NCBI RefSeq assembly: GCF_001411495.1
Contig: NZ_CP012981.1
Location: 3,472,001 to 3,536,000, forward strand
Origin: Burkholderia cepacia ATCC 25416
GTDB lineage: Bacteria; Pseudomonadota; Gammaproteobacteria; Burkholderiales; Burkholderiaceae
Direction: 5' to 3'
Length of the DNA: 64,000 bases
Shown here one piece after another: positions 45,574 through 56,488 of this stretch. Numbering within the stretch: position 1 is the stretch's first letter; the number at the start of each line of letters is the position of its first letter. The notes below the pieces were generated by a model, which was not told the DNA's origin, made no database searches, and worked only from the letters and a program-made list of their open reading frames with translations. Both the position numbers and the translations under genes were made by a program.

Positions 45574-45990
45574 TTACCGATCCCGCACGCGACTCATCCC
45601 GAGCCTGGGCAGGATGAACGGCACCGATCGGTCACGAATCGTAAAATCCCATCGTCCGTCGATGTCCACGAACGTCGCGCTGAAATGCCGGTCGTCGGCC
45701 CACGCGAGGTCGTCCAGATGGCACGACGCATACATCGCGCCGACCGTGCGCCGCGCGATTTCCTTCAATGGATCCTTCGACACGAGCGTGAACGTGACGG
45801 CCTCCTCGAACAGGCAGTCGTAGTCGGTGACGAGCAGATAAGCGGCCGGCGTCTCGAACTGGCGAAGCAGTACGTAACCGGAAACCGTGAGGCCGGAGCG
45901 CTCGCCGTTCACGAGCACGGCGGTACGCGACGGCCACGTTTCGTACGGACCGTCGTGCGTTTCGAGCGCGAAACGCTCGATCGGCTTCAT
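45574..45990 (-). CDS. hypothetical protein, 138 aa
   Basis: 138-residue soluble protein, family not recognised. Starts MKPIERFALETHDGPYETWPSRTAVLVNGERSGLTV and contains VLLRQFETPAAYLLVTDYDCLFEEAVTFTLVS, a beta-rich, acidic middle, then FSATFVDIDGRWDFTIRDRSVPFIL. Codon usage matches the neighbours and the reading frame is clean, so it is very likely coding. It starts 45 bp downstream of the LysE gene on the same strand and may be its operon partner. Confidence 0.75.
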   Translation of the reverse strand: MKPIERFALETHDGPYETWPSRTAVLVNGERSGLTVSGYVLLRQFETPAAYLLVTDYDCLFEEAVTFTLVSKDPLKEIARRTVGAMYASCHLDDLAWADDRHFSATFVDIDGRWDFTIRDRSVPFILPRLGMSRVRDR

Positions 45991-46035
45991 CGCCGGGCCG
46001 GTTGGCCGAGATCGTGTGCCGGAAGCATCGGCGCG

Positions 46036-46665
46036 TCAGTTCGCGGCCTTGCGGTACAACGCGACATATCCCGCGAGAATCAGCAGCAGCGCCCCGCTGA
46101 CGCGGTTCAGCCACTTCTCGCCGGCCGCTTTCCACACGCGCACCGAGTGCACGCCGAGCAGCGCGTAGCCGGTCATCCCGACGACGTCGATCGCGACGAT
46201 CGTCGCTGCGAGGATCGCGTACTGCGGCGCGATCGCGTGCGACCGGTCGACGAACTGCGGCAGCAGCGCGGACATGAACAGGTAATACTTCGGGTTGCTC
46301 ATTGCGACGAAAAAACTCTTCAGGAACGCGGTCCGGCGATCGGGCATCGCCTGATCGACTGCCTGCGCGGCAGCACGACCGCCGGACGAGAGCAGCATCC
46401 GCACACCGACATAGGCGAGCCACGCGGCACCGGCCAGCTTCAGCGTGACGAACGCCGTTTCCGATGCTTCGAGCAGCATCCCGAGACCGAACCCGACCAG
46501 CGCGACCATCACGACATCGGCGGTGACTGCGCCGAGCATGCCGACCAGTGCGTGACGCAATCCGTACCGTGAGCCGTTGCTCATCGCGAGCAACACCGTC
46601 GGGCCGGGCGTCGCGACGCCGACGGAAAGGATCAGGGCAAAAGCGAGCAAGGCGGACAGCGACAT
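46036..46665 (-). CDS. LysE family translocator
   Basis: 209-residue six-helix exporter of the LysE/RhtB family, which pumps out amino acids such as threonine, homoserine or lysine. The signature VGVATPGPTVLLAMSNGSRYGLRHALVGMLGAVTAD is at the N terminus. FLKSFFVAMSNPKYYLFMSALLPQFVD is the central conserved loop. Start at 46665 (MSLSALLAFALILS), the family-typical position. Substrate not predictable. Confidence 0.92.
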   Translation of the reverse strand: MSLSALLAFALILSVGVATPGPTVLLAMSNGSRYGLRHALVGMLGAVTADVVMVALVGFGLGMLLEASETAFVTLKLAGAAWLAYVGVRMLLSSGGRAAAQAVDQAMPDRRTAFLKSFFVAMSNPKYYLFMSALLPQFVDRSHAIAPQYAILAATIVAIDVVGMTGYALLGVHSVRVWKAAGEKWLNRVSGALLLILAGYVALYRKAAN

Positions 46666-46817
46666 GGCGTGGTGTTCCTTCTGAAGGGAGCTTGCGAACG
46701 GGATGGCGTCGCCGTCTTCGGCCGCGCGGGCCGCTGCCGGCACGCGCGAATCATGACGACGCATTCGAACGGCCGATGATCGCATGTTCGCCCCGGGATC
46801 CGCTCGGCGGTTGCGTG

Positions 46818-47009
46818 GCGTCGATCCCGGCGGGGGACCGCTACGATCTCGGTGCGCGTTATGCGACGGCGCTGTTCGGCAGGAAGACGACGTTCCGAGC
46901 GGCCGTGCGCAACGTCACGAACAAGTCGTACTGGTCGTCGACGACCGGCGGGTACCTGACACAGGGCGATCCGCGGTCGGTGTGGCTGTCGATGACGACG
47001 GATTTTTGA
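46818..47009 (+). pseudogene. C-terminal remnant of a TonB-dependent siderophore receptor
   Basis: The frame ending at the TGA 47007-47009 reads IPAGDRYDLGARYATALFG, TTFRAAVRNVTNKSYWSST and GDPRSVWLSMTTDF. These are the last beta-strands and the terminal aromatic residue (Phe) of a TonB-dependent outer-membrane receptor. About 60 residues remain; the preceding several hundred residues are absent, replaced by the LysE promoter region. A deletion that ended here, beside tRNA-Ser, is the simplest explanation. Confidence 0.8.
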
Positions 47010-47066
47010 CGATTGCGGAAGGGAGTGGCGGGCTGCCGCCAGAGTTTGCTATACTCTCGGTCTTCC

Positions 47067-47157
47067 GGAGAGATGGATGAGTGGTTTAAGTCGCACGCCT
47101 GGAAAGCGTGTATAGGTTAATCGCCTATCGGGGGTTCGAATCCCCCTCTCTCCGCCA
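47067..47157 (+). tRNA. tRNA-Ser (anticodon GGA)
   Basis: Acceptor stem GGAGAGA pairs with TCTCTCC, the anticodon stem CACGC/GCGTG holds the loop CTGGAAA (anticodon GGA, reading UCC/UCU), and the long class II variable arm follows. The T arm GGGGG-TTCGAAT-CCCCC, discriminator G and encoded CCA complete it. A TATACT element lies at 47050-47055, with no good -35 box. Confidence 0.97.
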
Positions 47158-47167
47158 GGATGTCAGC

Positions 47168-47193
47168 AAAAACGGGCCGCTCGGCCCGTTTTT
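47168..47193 (+). terminator. Rho-independent terminator after tRNA-Ser
   Basis: AACGGGCC (47171-47178) and GGCCCGTT (47183-47190) form an 8-bp stem with loop GCTC, flanked by A and T runs, ten bases after the tRNA. Confidence 0.85.
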
Positions 47194-47696
47194 CGTTTCT
47201 GCACGCCCAAGCGCCCGACAATCGTCGCTGCGCCGACATGCCCGCCATCATGCGCTTCGCATCGACTTCCGCCTTCAGGCATCGGGCAAGCGGGTCGGCC
47301 ATGCAGTTCAATACTGCGACTCATCGCTTCATCGTTTTTCTCGACGCGACGACAGCGCCATTCAATCCATCGTTCCGAACTCGATAACGATCGCATTTCG
47401 GCATCGCCGACAAGGATGCCGACTCGTTTTTCATCCCGCGTCGACTGTCCGCCACTGCGCGAAAATCTGCGTGCGCAGTTCATGACCATGATGCAAGCGA
47501 ACATGGCGCATTCGCCCGCCATGAACGGAAATGCATTCGCCGGCCCGGGAATGATGATGGCCATGGGCTTTGCGAATCAGGTCATCGACACGGCGGTTTC
47601 GCCGGCACCCATCGCACATCGCCCCCCGAACCCCGCTCGCTAAAGATGTGTATTCTTCTGACGATATCCGAGGTTTCAGCTCCGCGAGTCAGATCC
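47194..47696. other. compositionally atypical 500-bp stretch, no certain gene
   Basis: This segment is visibly less GC-rich and lacks the strong codon bias of its surroundings. A plus-strand frame at 47416-47643 includes a methionine-rich part (GPGMMMAMGFANQVIDTAV) but has no ribosome binding site; a minus-strand frame at 47163-47564 runs through the tRNA terminator. Neither is convincing. It may be gene debris from insertion or deletion next to the tRNA. Confidence 0.5.
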
Positions 47697-48299
47697 ATGC
47701 GATTCAATCCAGGGTTCGCCATGACGATTGTCGCTTCGACGATGCTGTCAGCTTGCGCAACGGCATTTTCGCCGCCGTCGATCACCACCACCGTCGCGGT
47801 GACCTCTCCCCCGCCGGTCGACAAGGCGCTGCGCGACGGCGGATCGTCCACCGACCTGTCGGTCATCGGTCAGCCTGCATCCCCGTTTCGCACGCTGCTT
47901 TCCGTTCGCGAGTGCGCTGCCGGCAAATGCGCGGCGGGAATCGCCATGCCGACGCTCGCGGTCACGGTTCAACGCGTGTCCGAAGGACAGGCGGCGATAC
48001 GCTTCTCGGTCAGCGGAGAGATCGGCAGCAGCCAGACGCTGAAATCGCAAACCGGGAACGCCGCGTCGGAAGTGACGATGTCGATCCCGTCGAGCGCGAC
48101 ACCGATCAACGATCGCTTTGCCGTTGACCGGGTCGCGACGATCAAGGTCGGCGAGTTTCGCCACGTGGCACTGCCGCATGGCATCCGTGCGTATGTGTGC
48201 GTCGCGATACCGAACGCCAAGGGCATGACGGACGGAAGCTGCGATTTCAGCCGGGTACAGACGACCAAGGGCGCCGAGCTCGGCATTTCCGCGCTCTGA
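47697..48299 (+). CDS. putative lipoprotein, 200 aa
   Basis: The N terminus MRFNPGFAMTIVASTMLSACATA is a short lipoprotein signal with lipobox LSAC; the mature protein would start at that Cys and, with Ala at +2, be sorted to the outer membrane. The rest is beta-rich (TVAVTSPPPVDKALRDGG, LAVTVQRVSEGQAAIRFSVSGEIG, FRHVALPHGIRAYVCVAIP) with two later cysteine pairs. Family not recognised. Start at 47697 is the one that gives the signal sequence. The adjoining upstream DNA is atypical, so horizontal origin is possible. Confidence 0.75.
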   Translation: MRFNPGFAMTIVASTMLSACATAFSPPSITTTVAVTSPPPVDKALRDGGSSTDLSVIGQPASPFRTLLSVRECAAGKCAAGIAMPTLAVTVQRVSEGQAAIRFSVSGEIGSSQTLKSQTGNAASEVTMSIPSSATPINDRFAVDRVATIKVGEFRHVALPHGIRAYVCVAIPNAKGMTDGSCDFSRVQTTKGAELGISAL

Positions 48300-48362
48300 C
48301 CCGCCCGTCACGGCGCCGGCACTGGCTGCCCCGGCACGCGAGCATGCCGAACGACACCCGCG

Positions 48363-50378
48363 TCACGGATGCCGGATGTAATCCACCAGCGCCCGCGTAT
48401 AGTCATCCGGCTTACGATCGAACAGACTCACGACGATCGCCACCGCGAACCCCGCCGGCACCCCGAACACGCCCGAACTGATCGACTCGATCCCGAACCA
48501 CGTGCGCCCCGCGAATCCCGTCAGCTGCGTGAAGTACGGATAGGTCGACACGATGTAGTACACGCACACCGCGAGCCCGGTCACCATCCCGGCGATCGCA
48601 CCGCGCGTCGTCGTGCGCTTCCAGAACACGCCGAGCACCAGCACCGGAAAAAAGCTCGAGGCCGCCAGCGAGAACGCAGCGCCGACGAGAAACAGGATCT
48701 TCCCCGTATTGAGCGACGCGACATACGACGCGAACAGGGCGACGCCGAGCAGCAGCACCTTCGAGATCGTCACGCGCCGCTGGCTCGATGCGTCGGGCGC
48801 GACCATGCAGTAGTAGACGTCGTGCGACAGCGCGTTGGCGATCGTCAGCAGCAGCCCGTCCGCGGTCGACAGCGCCGCGGCAAGCGCACCGGCCGCGATC
48901 AGTCCCGACACGACGTACGGTAGCCCGGCAATCTCCGGCGCGGCCAGTACGACCATGTCCGGCTGCATCTGGATTTCCGACCAGTGCACGATGCCATCGC
49001 GAATCACCTCGACGACGCTGATCAGGTCGGGCTCGAAGTGATGCCATTGCGTGACCCACGCCGGCAATTCGGCGAACGGCCGCCCGACGAGGTTCGCGAG
49101 GATCTCGTACTTGATCAGCACCGCGAGCACCGGCACGCTGAGGTAGAACAGCGCGATGAAGAACAGGGTCCACCCGACCGAGCGCCGCGCCGACGCGACC
49201 GACGTGGTCGTGTTGTAACGCGTCAGGATGTGCGGCAGGCTCGCGGTGCCGAGCGACAGGCACAGCAGCAGCGCGAGGAAGTTCCGCTCGCGCGGCTTGC
49301 GCTCGTCATCGCTCGCGGCGGGAAACGGTTCGTGCATCGGCACGGGCGGCTCGGCACGGGCCAGCAGGTCGTCACGCGCCTGCGTCCACGCGACCCGCGC
49401 CGCCGCCGGATCGCGCGGAAAGTCCGCCAGCTCGCGCTCGCGCTGGCTGATCTCGCGCAGCGGTCCGTTGTGGCGCCGCAGGTCGGCCAACTGGTCGGCG
49501 AGATGCCGGCGTGCATCCGCATACGACGAAGGCAGCCGGTCGAGCCGCGTCTGGATGTCCGCGGCTTGTCGTCGATATGCGTCGCGCACCTGCTGTTCGT
49601 CGGACGCATCGCGCACCTGCGCCTCGCGCGCCGCGACGCGCTCCATCAGCTTGCCGTAGCTGAACTGCGGCACCGGGCCGAGCCCGTTCTTCATCGCGAT
49701 CAGCGACACCGGAATCAGGATCGCGCTGATCAGGATGATGTACTGCGCGACCTGCGTCCAGGTGACCGCGCGCATCCCGCCGAGAAACGAGCATACGAGA
49801 ATGCCCGCGAGCCCGCAGAAGATCCCGATCGCGAAATCGACGCCAATGAAGCGCGTCGCGATCAGGCCGATCCCCTGGATCTGCGCGACCAGGTACACGA
49901 ACGAACACAGGATCGCCGCGCCGGCCGCGAGCGCACGCACGGCCGTGCTCGAAAAGCGCGTACCGAGAAAATCGGGAATCGTGTAGCGCGCGAGCTTGCG
50001 CACATAAGGCGCAAGCAGGAACGCCACGAGGCAGAACCCGCCCGTCCAGCCCATCACGTACGCGAGCGCATCGTAGCCGGTCGTATAGAGCGAGCCGGCC
50101 AGGCCGATGAACGACGCGGCCGACAGCCAGTCGGCCGCCGTCGCCATCCCGTTGAACGCGGACGGCACGCGCCGCCCGGCCACGTAGTATTCGACGAGAT
50201 CGGACGTGCGCGACAGCAGCCCGATCACCGCGTACACCGCGATCGGCACGAACAGGAACACGTAGCCGATCCAGACGCCGGAGCCGGTGGCGCGCTCGAT
50301 CCGCCACATCAGCAGCACGAATCCGAGAAACCCCAGCGTGTAGAGCGCATACGCGCGGATCAGTCGATGCGTCAGCAT
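48363..50378 (-). CDS. sodium:solute symporter (VC_2705-type large subunit)
   Basis: 671-residue SSS-family symporter with about 13 membrane segments. EYYVAGRRVPSAFNGMATAADWLSAASFIG contains the sodium-site region, and GGMRAVTWTQVAQYIILISA is the SSS core. FLALLLCLSLGTASLPHILTRY and GALAAALSTADGLLLTIANALSHD are family-defining. A hydrophilic, charged insert (about residues 245-360) breaks the core, a feature of the VC_2705 subgroup. Paired with a DUF4212 small subunit 3 bp upstream and with acs behind that, it is probably an acetate or small-monocarboxylate importer. Confidence 0.9.
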   Translation of the reverse strand: MLTHRLIRAYALYTLGFLGFVLLMWRIERATGSGVWIGYVFLFVPIAVYAVIGLLSRTSDLVEYYVAGRRVPSAFNGMATAADWLSAASFIGLAGSLYTTGYDALAYVMGWTGGFCLVAFLLAPYVRKLARYTIPDFLGTRFSSTAVRALAAGAAILCSFVYLVAQIQGIGLIATRFIGVDFAIGIFCGLAGILVCSFLGGMRAVTWTQVAQYIILISAILIPVSLIAMKNGLGPVPQFSYGKLMERVAAREAQVRDASDEQQVRDAYRRQAADIQTRLDRLPSSYADARRHLADQLADLRRHNGPLREISQRERELADFPRDPAAARVAWTQARDDLLARAEPPVPMHEPFPAASDDERKPRERNFLALLLCLSLGTASLPHILTRYNTTTSVASARRSVGWTLFFIALFYLSVPVLAVLIKYEILANLVGRPFAELPAWVTQWHHFEPDLISVVEVIRDGIVHWSEIQMQPDMVVLAAPEIAGLPYVVSGLIAAGALAAALSTADGLLLTIANALSHDVYYCMVAPDASSQRRVTISKVLLLGVALFASYVASLNTGKILFLVGAAFSLAASSFFPVLVLGVFWKRTTTRGAIAGMVTGLAVCVYYIVSTYPYFTQLTGFAGRTWFGIESISSGVFGVPAGFAVAIVVSLFDRKPDDYTRALVDYIRHP

Positions 50379-50381
50379 GAA

Positions 50382-50726
50382 TCAGCGCCCGCCGTTCGGA
50401 TGGCCGGTACGCGCCGCATGATCGTCGTACGCGCGGCGCAGCGTGCGGTCGGCGCGCTGCATCAGCCCGATATACGCGACGATCAGCACGAGATACACGA
50501 GAATCGCGCCCTGCGCACCGACGTAGAACGGCAGGCTGAACCCGGCGAAGCGCACGCTCGCGAGCGCGGGCCCGAAGAACGGCACGATGAACGACACGGC
50601 GAAACCGATCGCCATCAGCACCGCGATCAGCGCGACATTGAAGCGCCAGTAGCGTGCGTGGGCACGCGCGAGCGGCTCGGGAACGGGCGGTGGCGCGGCA
50701 GGCGCGGATCGGGTCGGAACGGTCAT
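50382..50726 (-). CDS. DUF4212 domain-containing membrane protein (symporter small subunit)
   Basis: 114-residue protein with two hydrophobic helices (VALIAVLMAIGFAVSFIVPFFG and FYVGAQGAILVYLVLIVAYIGLM) and the conserved ARYWRFN lead-in. DUF4212 proteins precede VC_2705-type sodium symporters and are thought to be accessory subunits. The start at 50726 is preferred to an ATG at 50741 that lies in the acs terminator. Only 3 bp separate it from the symporter gene. Confidence 0.88.
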   Translation of the reverse strand: MTVPTRSAPAAPPPVPEPLARAHARYWRFNVALIAVLMAIGFAVSFIVPFFGPALASVRFAGFSLPFYVGAQGAILVYLVLIVAYIGLMQRADRTLRRAYDDHAARTGHPNGGR

Positions 50727-50738
50727 GCCGTTATGTAA

Positions 50739-50782
50739 CAAAAAGCCCCTGCGCGGGCAATCGGGATTGCCGCGCAGGGGCT
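50739..50782 (-). terminator. Rho-independent terminator of acs
   Basis: Read on the minus strand, AGCCCCTGCGCGG with its inner continuation pairs with a matching CCGCGCAGGGGCT (one bulge), and TTTTTG follows. It lies 27 bp after the acs stop and separates acs from the symporter pair. Confidence 0.85.
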
Positions 50783-50809
50783 CGTGCGCGTGATGCGCAA
50801 CCGGTACGG

Positions 50810-52792
<1,983 letters not shown>

Positions 52793-53048
52793 CGACTACC
52801 CCTTGGTGAACATGAATCCTCTGCATGGCGGCGCGATCGTGCACGCCGCGCGTCTTGGCCGGCGCATGCGCGCCGCTGTCTCCTACCCACCATCCGCGCA
52901 CGGTCCGAAGGCCGCTGCGCGATGCTGCGCCGCACCACGTCGCCCGATGGCGACCGGGCGACCCGACAGTGTCCACAATAAGCGCTCCAACTTACCCGTC
53001 ACTTACGCGGCACGGCCGTTTCGCCCGCCGGGCGGCGCCGCTTGCAGC

Positions 53049-53078
53049 TTTACGCTGTAACGAGCGCGACCCTACAAT
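53049..53078 (+). promoter_or_regulatory. sigma70-like promoter of the DMT transporter gene
   Basis: TTTACG (53049-53054) and TACAAT (53073-53078), 18-bp spacer, 30 bp before the TTG start. The remaining part of the 316-bp divergent gap from acs shows no gene or strong dyad. Confidence 0.5.
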
Positions 53079-53108
53079 CCTAACTGAACTCGCCTTCCGG
53101 ATTCCAGC

Positions 53109-54005
53109 TTGAATCGCTATGCTTTCTTTCTCGTTCTGTCGATGCTGTTCGTCGGCAGCAATGTCGGTATCGGCAAATCGATCGTCGTCTTCGTTCCCGT
53201 CGCCATCCTCGCCACGCTGCGCTTCGTGATTGCGATCGCCGTGCTGTGGCCGCTGTTCAGCCCGGTGAAGATGCGCACCGTCAAGCGCGGCGAATGGCTG
53301 AACCTGTTCTTGCAGGCGTTCTTCGGCACCTTCATGTTCACGCTGCTGATGCTGAACGGCGTGCAGCGCACGAGCGCGGTCGCGGCCGGCGTGATCACCA
53401 GCACGATTCCGGCGATCGTCGCGCTGTTCGCGTGGCTGATCCTGCGTGAAAAACCGAACGGCCGTGCGCTCGTGTCGATCGCGCTCGCGATCGCCGGCGT
53501 CGTGACGATCAACCTCGCGAACGGCAGCGCCGCCGGGCACGGCGCATCGTCGTCGCTGACCGGCAACCTGCTGATCCTCGGCGCGGTGTGCTGCGAATCG
53601 ATCTACGTGATCCTGTCGCGCCGCCTCACGCAGACGCTCGCGCCGATCGACATCTGCGCGTACACGCACCTGTTCGGCCTGTGCCTGATGCTGCCGCTCG
53701 GCGCGACGGCCATGTGGCATTTCGATTACGCGAGCGTGCCGGCCGGCACCTGGGCGCTCGTCGTCTGGTACGGCCTGTCGGCCAGCATCTTCTCGTTCTG
53801 GCTGTGGATGAAAGGCATCCGGCACGTGCCGGGCAGCCTCGCGGGCGTGTTCAGCGCGGTGCTGCCGGTCGCCGCAGCCGCGTATGGCATCGCGTTCCTC
53901 GGCGAGCGGCCGACCCTCGCCCACGGCATTGCGCTCGCGTGCGTCGTCACCGGCATCGTGCTCGCAAGCCTGCGCGTGAAACGCGTGCCCGCCGCCGCGT
54001 CCTGA
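53109..54005 (+). CDS. DMT superfamily (EamA) transporter
   Basis: 298-residue ten-helix drug/metabolite transporter with two EamA repeats (residues about 5-135 and 150-290). The first is NRYAFFLVLSMLFVGSNVGIGKSIV with the helix end AIVALFAWLILREKPNGRALVSIALAIAGVVTI; the second ends AAAAYGIAFLGERPTLAHGIALACVVTGIVL. The frame has no early ATG; TTG at 53109 gives the family-typical N terminus and is the likely start. Solute unknown; metabolite or amino acid export is common in the family. Confidence 0.88.
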   Translation: MNRYAFFLVLSMLFVGSNVGIGKSIVVFVPVAILATLRFVIAIAVLWPLFSPVKMRTVKRGEWLNLFLQAFFGTFMFTLLMLNGVQRTSAVAAGVITSTIPAIVALFAWLILREKPNGRALVSIALAIAGVVTINLANGSAAGHGASSSLTGNLLILGAVCCESIYVILSRRLTQTLAPIDICAYTHLFGLCLMLPLGATAMWHFDYASVPAGTWALVVWYGLSASIFSFWLWMKGIRHVPGSLAGVFSAVLPVAAAAYGIAFLGERPTLAHGIALACVVTGIVLASLRVKRVPAAAS

Positions 54006-54118
54006 TCCGTCCCCGGCTGTGCCGGCGCGTCACTGCAGTCGCGCCGGCCGACGCGTTACAATAGCGCGCCTTTTCAAGATTACCCCCGATACCTGCGCAC
54101 CGCGCCCGACTCTCCACC

Positions 54119-54736
54119 ATGTCCGCCCCGCATTCGCCCGGCCGCCCCGCCCGTCGCCCGCTTCGCCCGCTTCCCGCGCTGATTTTCATGAGCCGCTGGC
54201 TCCAGGTTCCGCTTTACCTCGGCCTGATCGTCGCGCAGGCCGTCTACGTGTTCCTGTTCCTGAAGGAAGTCTGGCACCTGCTGTCGCATGCGACCAGCCT
54301 CGACGAAATCAGCGTGATGCTCGCGGTGCTCGGCCTGATCGACGTGGTGATGATCTCGAACCTGCTGATCATGGTGATCGTCGGCGGTTACGAAACGTTC
54401 GTGTCGCGCCTCGGCATCGAGGGCCACCCCGACGAGCCCGAATGGCTCGACCACGTGAACGCGGGCGTGCTGAAGGTCAAGCTGTCGATGGCGCTGATCA
54501 GCATTTCGTCGATCCACCTGCTGAAGACGTTCATCAACCCCGACCAGCACACGATGCACGCGATCATGTGGCAGGTGATCATCCACGTGTCGTTCCTGGT
54601 GTCGGCGCTCGTGATGGCGTGGGTCGACCGCCTGACGACGCACACGCACCCGGCCCATTTCCACGAGACGCACGCGCCGCACGCGAGCGCCGTGCCCGCG
54701 TCCCGCAAGCCGGCCGAAGCAGCCGCCAACGCATAA
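54119..54736 (+). CDS. TIGR00645/YqhA family inner-membrane protein
   Basis: 205-residue membrane protein with three to four helices. [60 protein letters not shown] and [23 protein letters not shown] are the conserved blocks of the YqhA family. Function in the family is not established. The tail after residue 180 is His- and Ala-rich. The gene lies 34 bp before fumA and may be co-transcribed with it. Confidence 0.88.
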   Translation: MSAPHSPGRPARRPLRPLPALIFMSRWLQVPLYLGLIVAQAVYVFLFLKEVWHLLSHATSLDEISVMLAVLGLIDVVMISNLLIMVIVGGYETFVSRLGIEGHPDEPEWLDHVNAGVLKVKLSMALISISSIHLLKTFINPDQHTMHAIMWQVIIHVSFLVSALVMAWVDRLTTHTHPAHFHETHAPHASAVPASRKPAEAAANA

Positions 54737-54770
54737 ACGCATTCCCCACTGTCCCCACAGAGTCTCAGCC

Positions 54771-56294
54771 ATGACCGTCATCAAACAGGAAGACCTGATC
54801 CAGAGCATCGCGGATTCGCTGCAGTACATCAGCTACTACCACCCGCTCGACTACATCCAGGCCCTCGGCCGCGCATACGAGCTGGAAGAAAGCCCGGCCG
54901 CGAAGGATGCGATCGCGCAGATCCTCACGAACAGCCGCATGTGCGCGGAAGGCAAGCGTCCGATCTGCCAGGACACCGGCATCGTCACGATCTTCGTGAA
55001 GGTCGGCATGGACGTGCGCTGGGACGGCGCGACGATGGGCCTCACCGACATGATCAACGAAGGCGTGCGCCGCGGTTACACGCACCCGGACAACGTGCTG
55101 CGCGCGTCGATCGTCAATCCGCCGGAAGGCGCCCGCAAGAACACGAAGGACAACACGCCGGCCGTGATCCACTACGAGATCGTGCCGGGCGACAAGGTCG
55201 ACGTGCAGGTCGCGGCGAAGGGCGGCGGCTCGGAGAACAAGTCGAAGTTCGTGATGCTGAACCCGTCCGACTCGATCGTCGACTGGGTGCTGAAGACGGT
55301 CCCGACGATGGGCGCGGGCTGGTGCCCGCCGGGCATGCTCGGGATCGGCATCGGCGGCACCGCCGAGAAGGCGATGCTGATGGCGAAGGAATCGCTGATG
55401 GAGCCGATCGACATCCAGGAAATCATCGCGCGCGGCCCGAAGGACTGGGTCGAGGAACTGCGTGTCGAACTGCACGAGAAGGTCAACGCTCTCGGCATCG
55501 GCGCCCAGGGCCTCGGTGGCCTCGCAACGGTGCTCGACGTGAAGATCATGGCGGCACCGACGCACGCGGCATCGAAGCCGGTCGCGCTGATCCCGAACTG
55601 CGCGGCCACGCGCCACGCGCACTTCGTGCTCGACGGCTCGGGCCCGGCCAAGCTTGAAGCACCGTCGCTCGACGCATGGCCGAAGGTCCAGTGGGAACCC
55701 AACACGGAAACCAGCAAGCGCGTCGACCTGAACACGCTGACGCCGGAAGAAGTCGCCAGCTGGACGCCGGGCCAGACGCTGCTGCTGTCGGGCAAGATGC
55801 TCACCGGCCGCGACGCTGCGCACAAGCGCATCGCCGACATGCTCGCGAAGGGCGAGAAGCTGCCGGTCGACTTCACCAACCGCGTGATCTACTACGTCGG
55901 CCCGGTCGATCCGGTGCGCGACGAAGTGGTCGGCCCGGCAGGCCCGACGACGGCCACGCGCATGGACAAGTTCACCGAGACGATGCTCGCGCAGACCGGC
56001 CTGATCTCGATGGTCGGCAAGGCCGAGCGCGGCCCGGTCGCGATCGACGCGATCAAGAAGCACAAGGCGGCCTACCTGATGGCCGTCGGCGGCGCCGCGT
56101 ACCTCGTGTCGAAGGCGATCCGCGGCGCGAAGGTGCTCGCATTCGAGGACCTCGGCATGGAAGCGATCTACGAGTTCGACGTGCAGGACATGCCGGTGAC
56201 GGTCGCCGTCGATTCGTCGGGCACGTCGGTGCACCAGACCGGCCCGAAGGAGTGGCAGGCGAAGATCGGCAAGATCCCGGTCGCAACCGCTTGA
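54771..56294 (+). CDS. fumA: class I fumarate hydratase (iron-sulfur)
   Basis: 507-residue 4Fe-4S fumarase that interconverts fumarate and malate in the TCA cycle. The cluster-binding cysteines appear in ICQDTGIVTIFVKVGMDVRW, GWCPPGMLGIGIGGTAEKAML and LIPNCAATRHAHFVLDGSG. The beta-domain GRDAAHKRIADML and the C-terminal AIYEFDVQDMPVTVAVDSSGTSVHQ are typical. Full length. As a labile iron-sulfur enzyme it belongs to the usual class of targets of iron-sparing small RNAs, relevant to the candidate RNA downstream of hemP. Confidence 0.96.
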   Translation: MTVIKQEDLIQSIADSLQYISYYHPLDYIQALGRAYELEESPAAKDAIAQILTNSRMCAEGKRPICQDTGIVTIFVKVGMDVRWDGATMGLTDMINEGVRRGYTHPDNVLRASIVNPPEGARKNTKDNTPAVIHYEIVPGDKVDVQVAAKGGGSENKSKFVMLNPSDSIVDWVLKTVPTMGAGWCPPGMLGIGIGGTAEKAMLMAKESLMEPIDIQEIIARGPKDWVEELRVELHEKVNALGIGAQGLGGLATVLDVKIMAAPTHAASKPVALIPNCAATRHAHFVLDGSGPAKLEAPSLDAWPKVQWEPNTETSKRVDLNTLTPEEVASWTPGQTLLLSGKMLTGRDAAHKRIADMLAKGEKLPVDFTNRVIYYVGPVDPVRDEVVGPAGPTTATRMDKFTETMLAQTGLISMVGKAERGPVAIDAIKKHKAAYLMAVGGAAYLVSKAIRGAKVLAFEDLGMEAIYEFDVQDMPVTVAVDSSGTSVHQTGPKEWQAKIGKIPVATA

Positions 56295-56308
56295 GCGCGA
56301 TCGAATGC

Positions 56309-56335
56309 AAGGCCGGACGCAAGTCCGGCCTTTTT
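56309..56335 (+). terminator. Rho-independent terminator after fumA
   Basis: GGCCGGAC (56311-56318) and GTCCGGCC (56323-56330) form a perfect 8-bp stem with loop GCAA, followed by five T. Confidence 0.88.
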
Positions 56336-56488
56336 GCTTCTCGTTCTCATTCCTGCATGCGGCCGGTTATTCGAGGCTGATTCTCATTACATGCAAAAGG
56401 CAGGCCCGGCAAGGCTTCGAGGCTTGGCTTTTCTCGTACGAGCGATTATCTTTCGGTTTCTGAAGCCCCACTGAACAAGGAACAAGCC

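Noticed and set aside
47067..47157. tRNA-Ser as an attachment site of an integrated element still present
   Set aside because: I found no integrase gene and no duplicated tRNA 3' end within the window; only the remnant and odd composition hint at a past event.
47163..47564. 133-codon minus-strand frame
   Set aside because: It runs through the tRNA-Ser terminator, lacks a ribosome binding site and shows no recognisable sequence.
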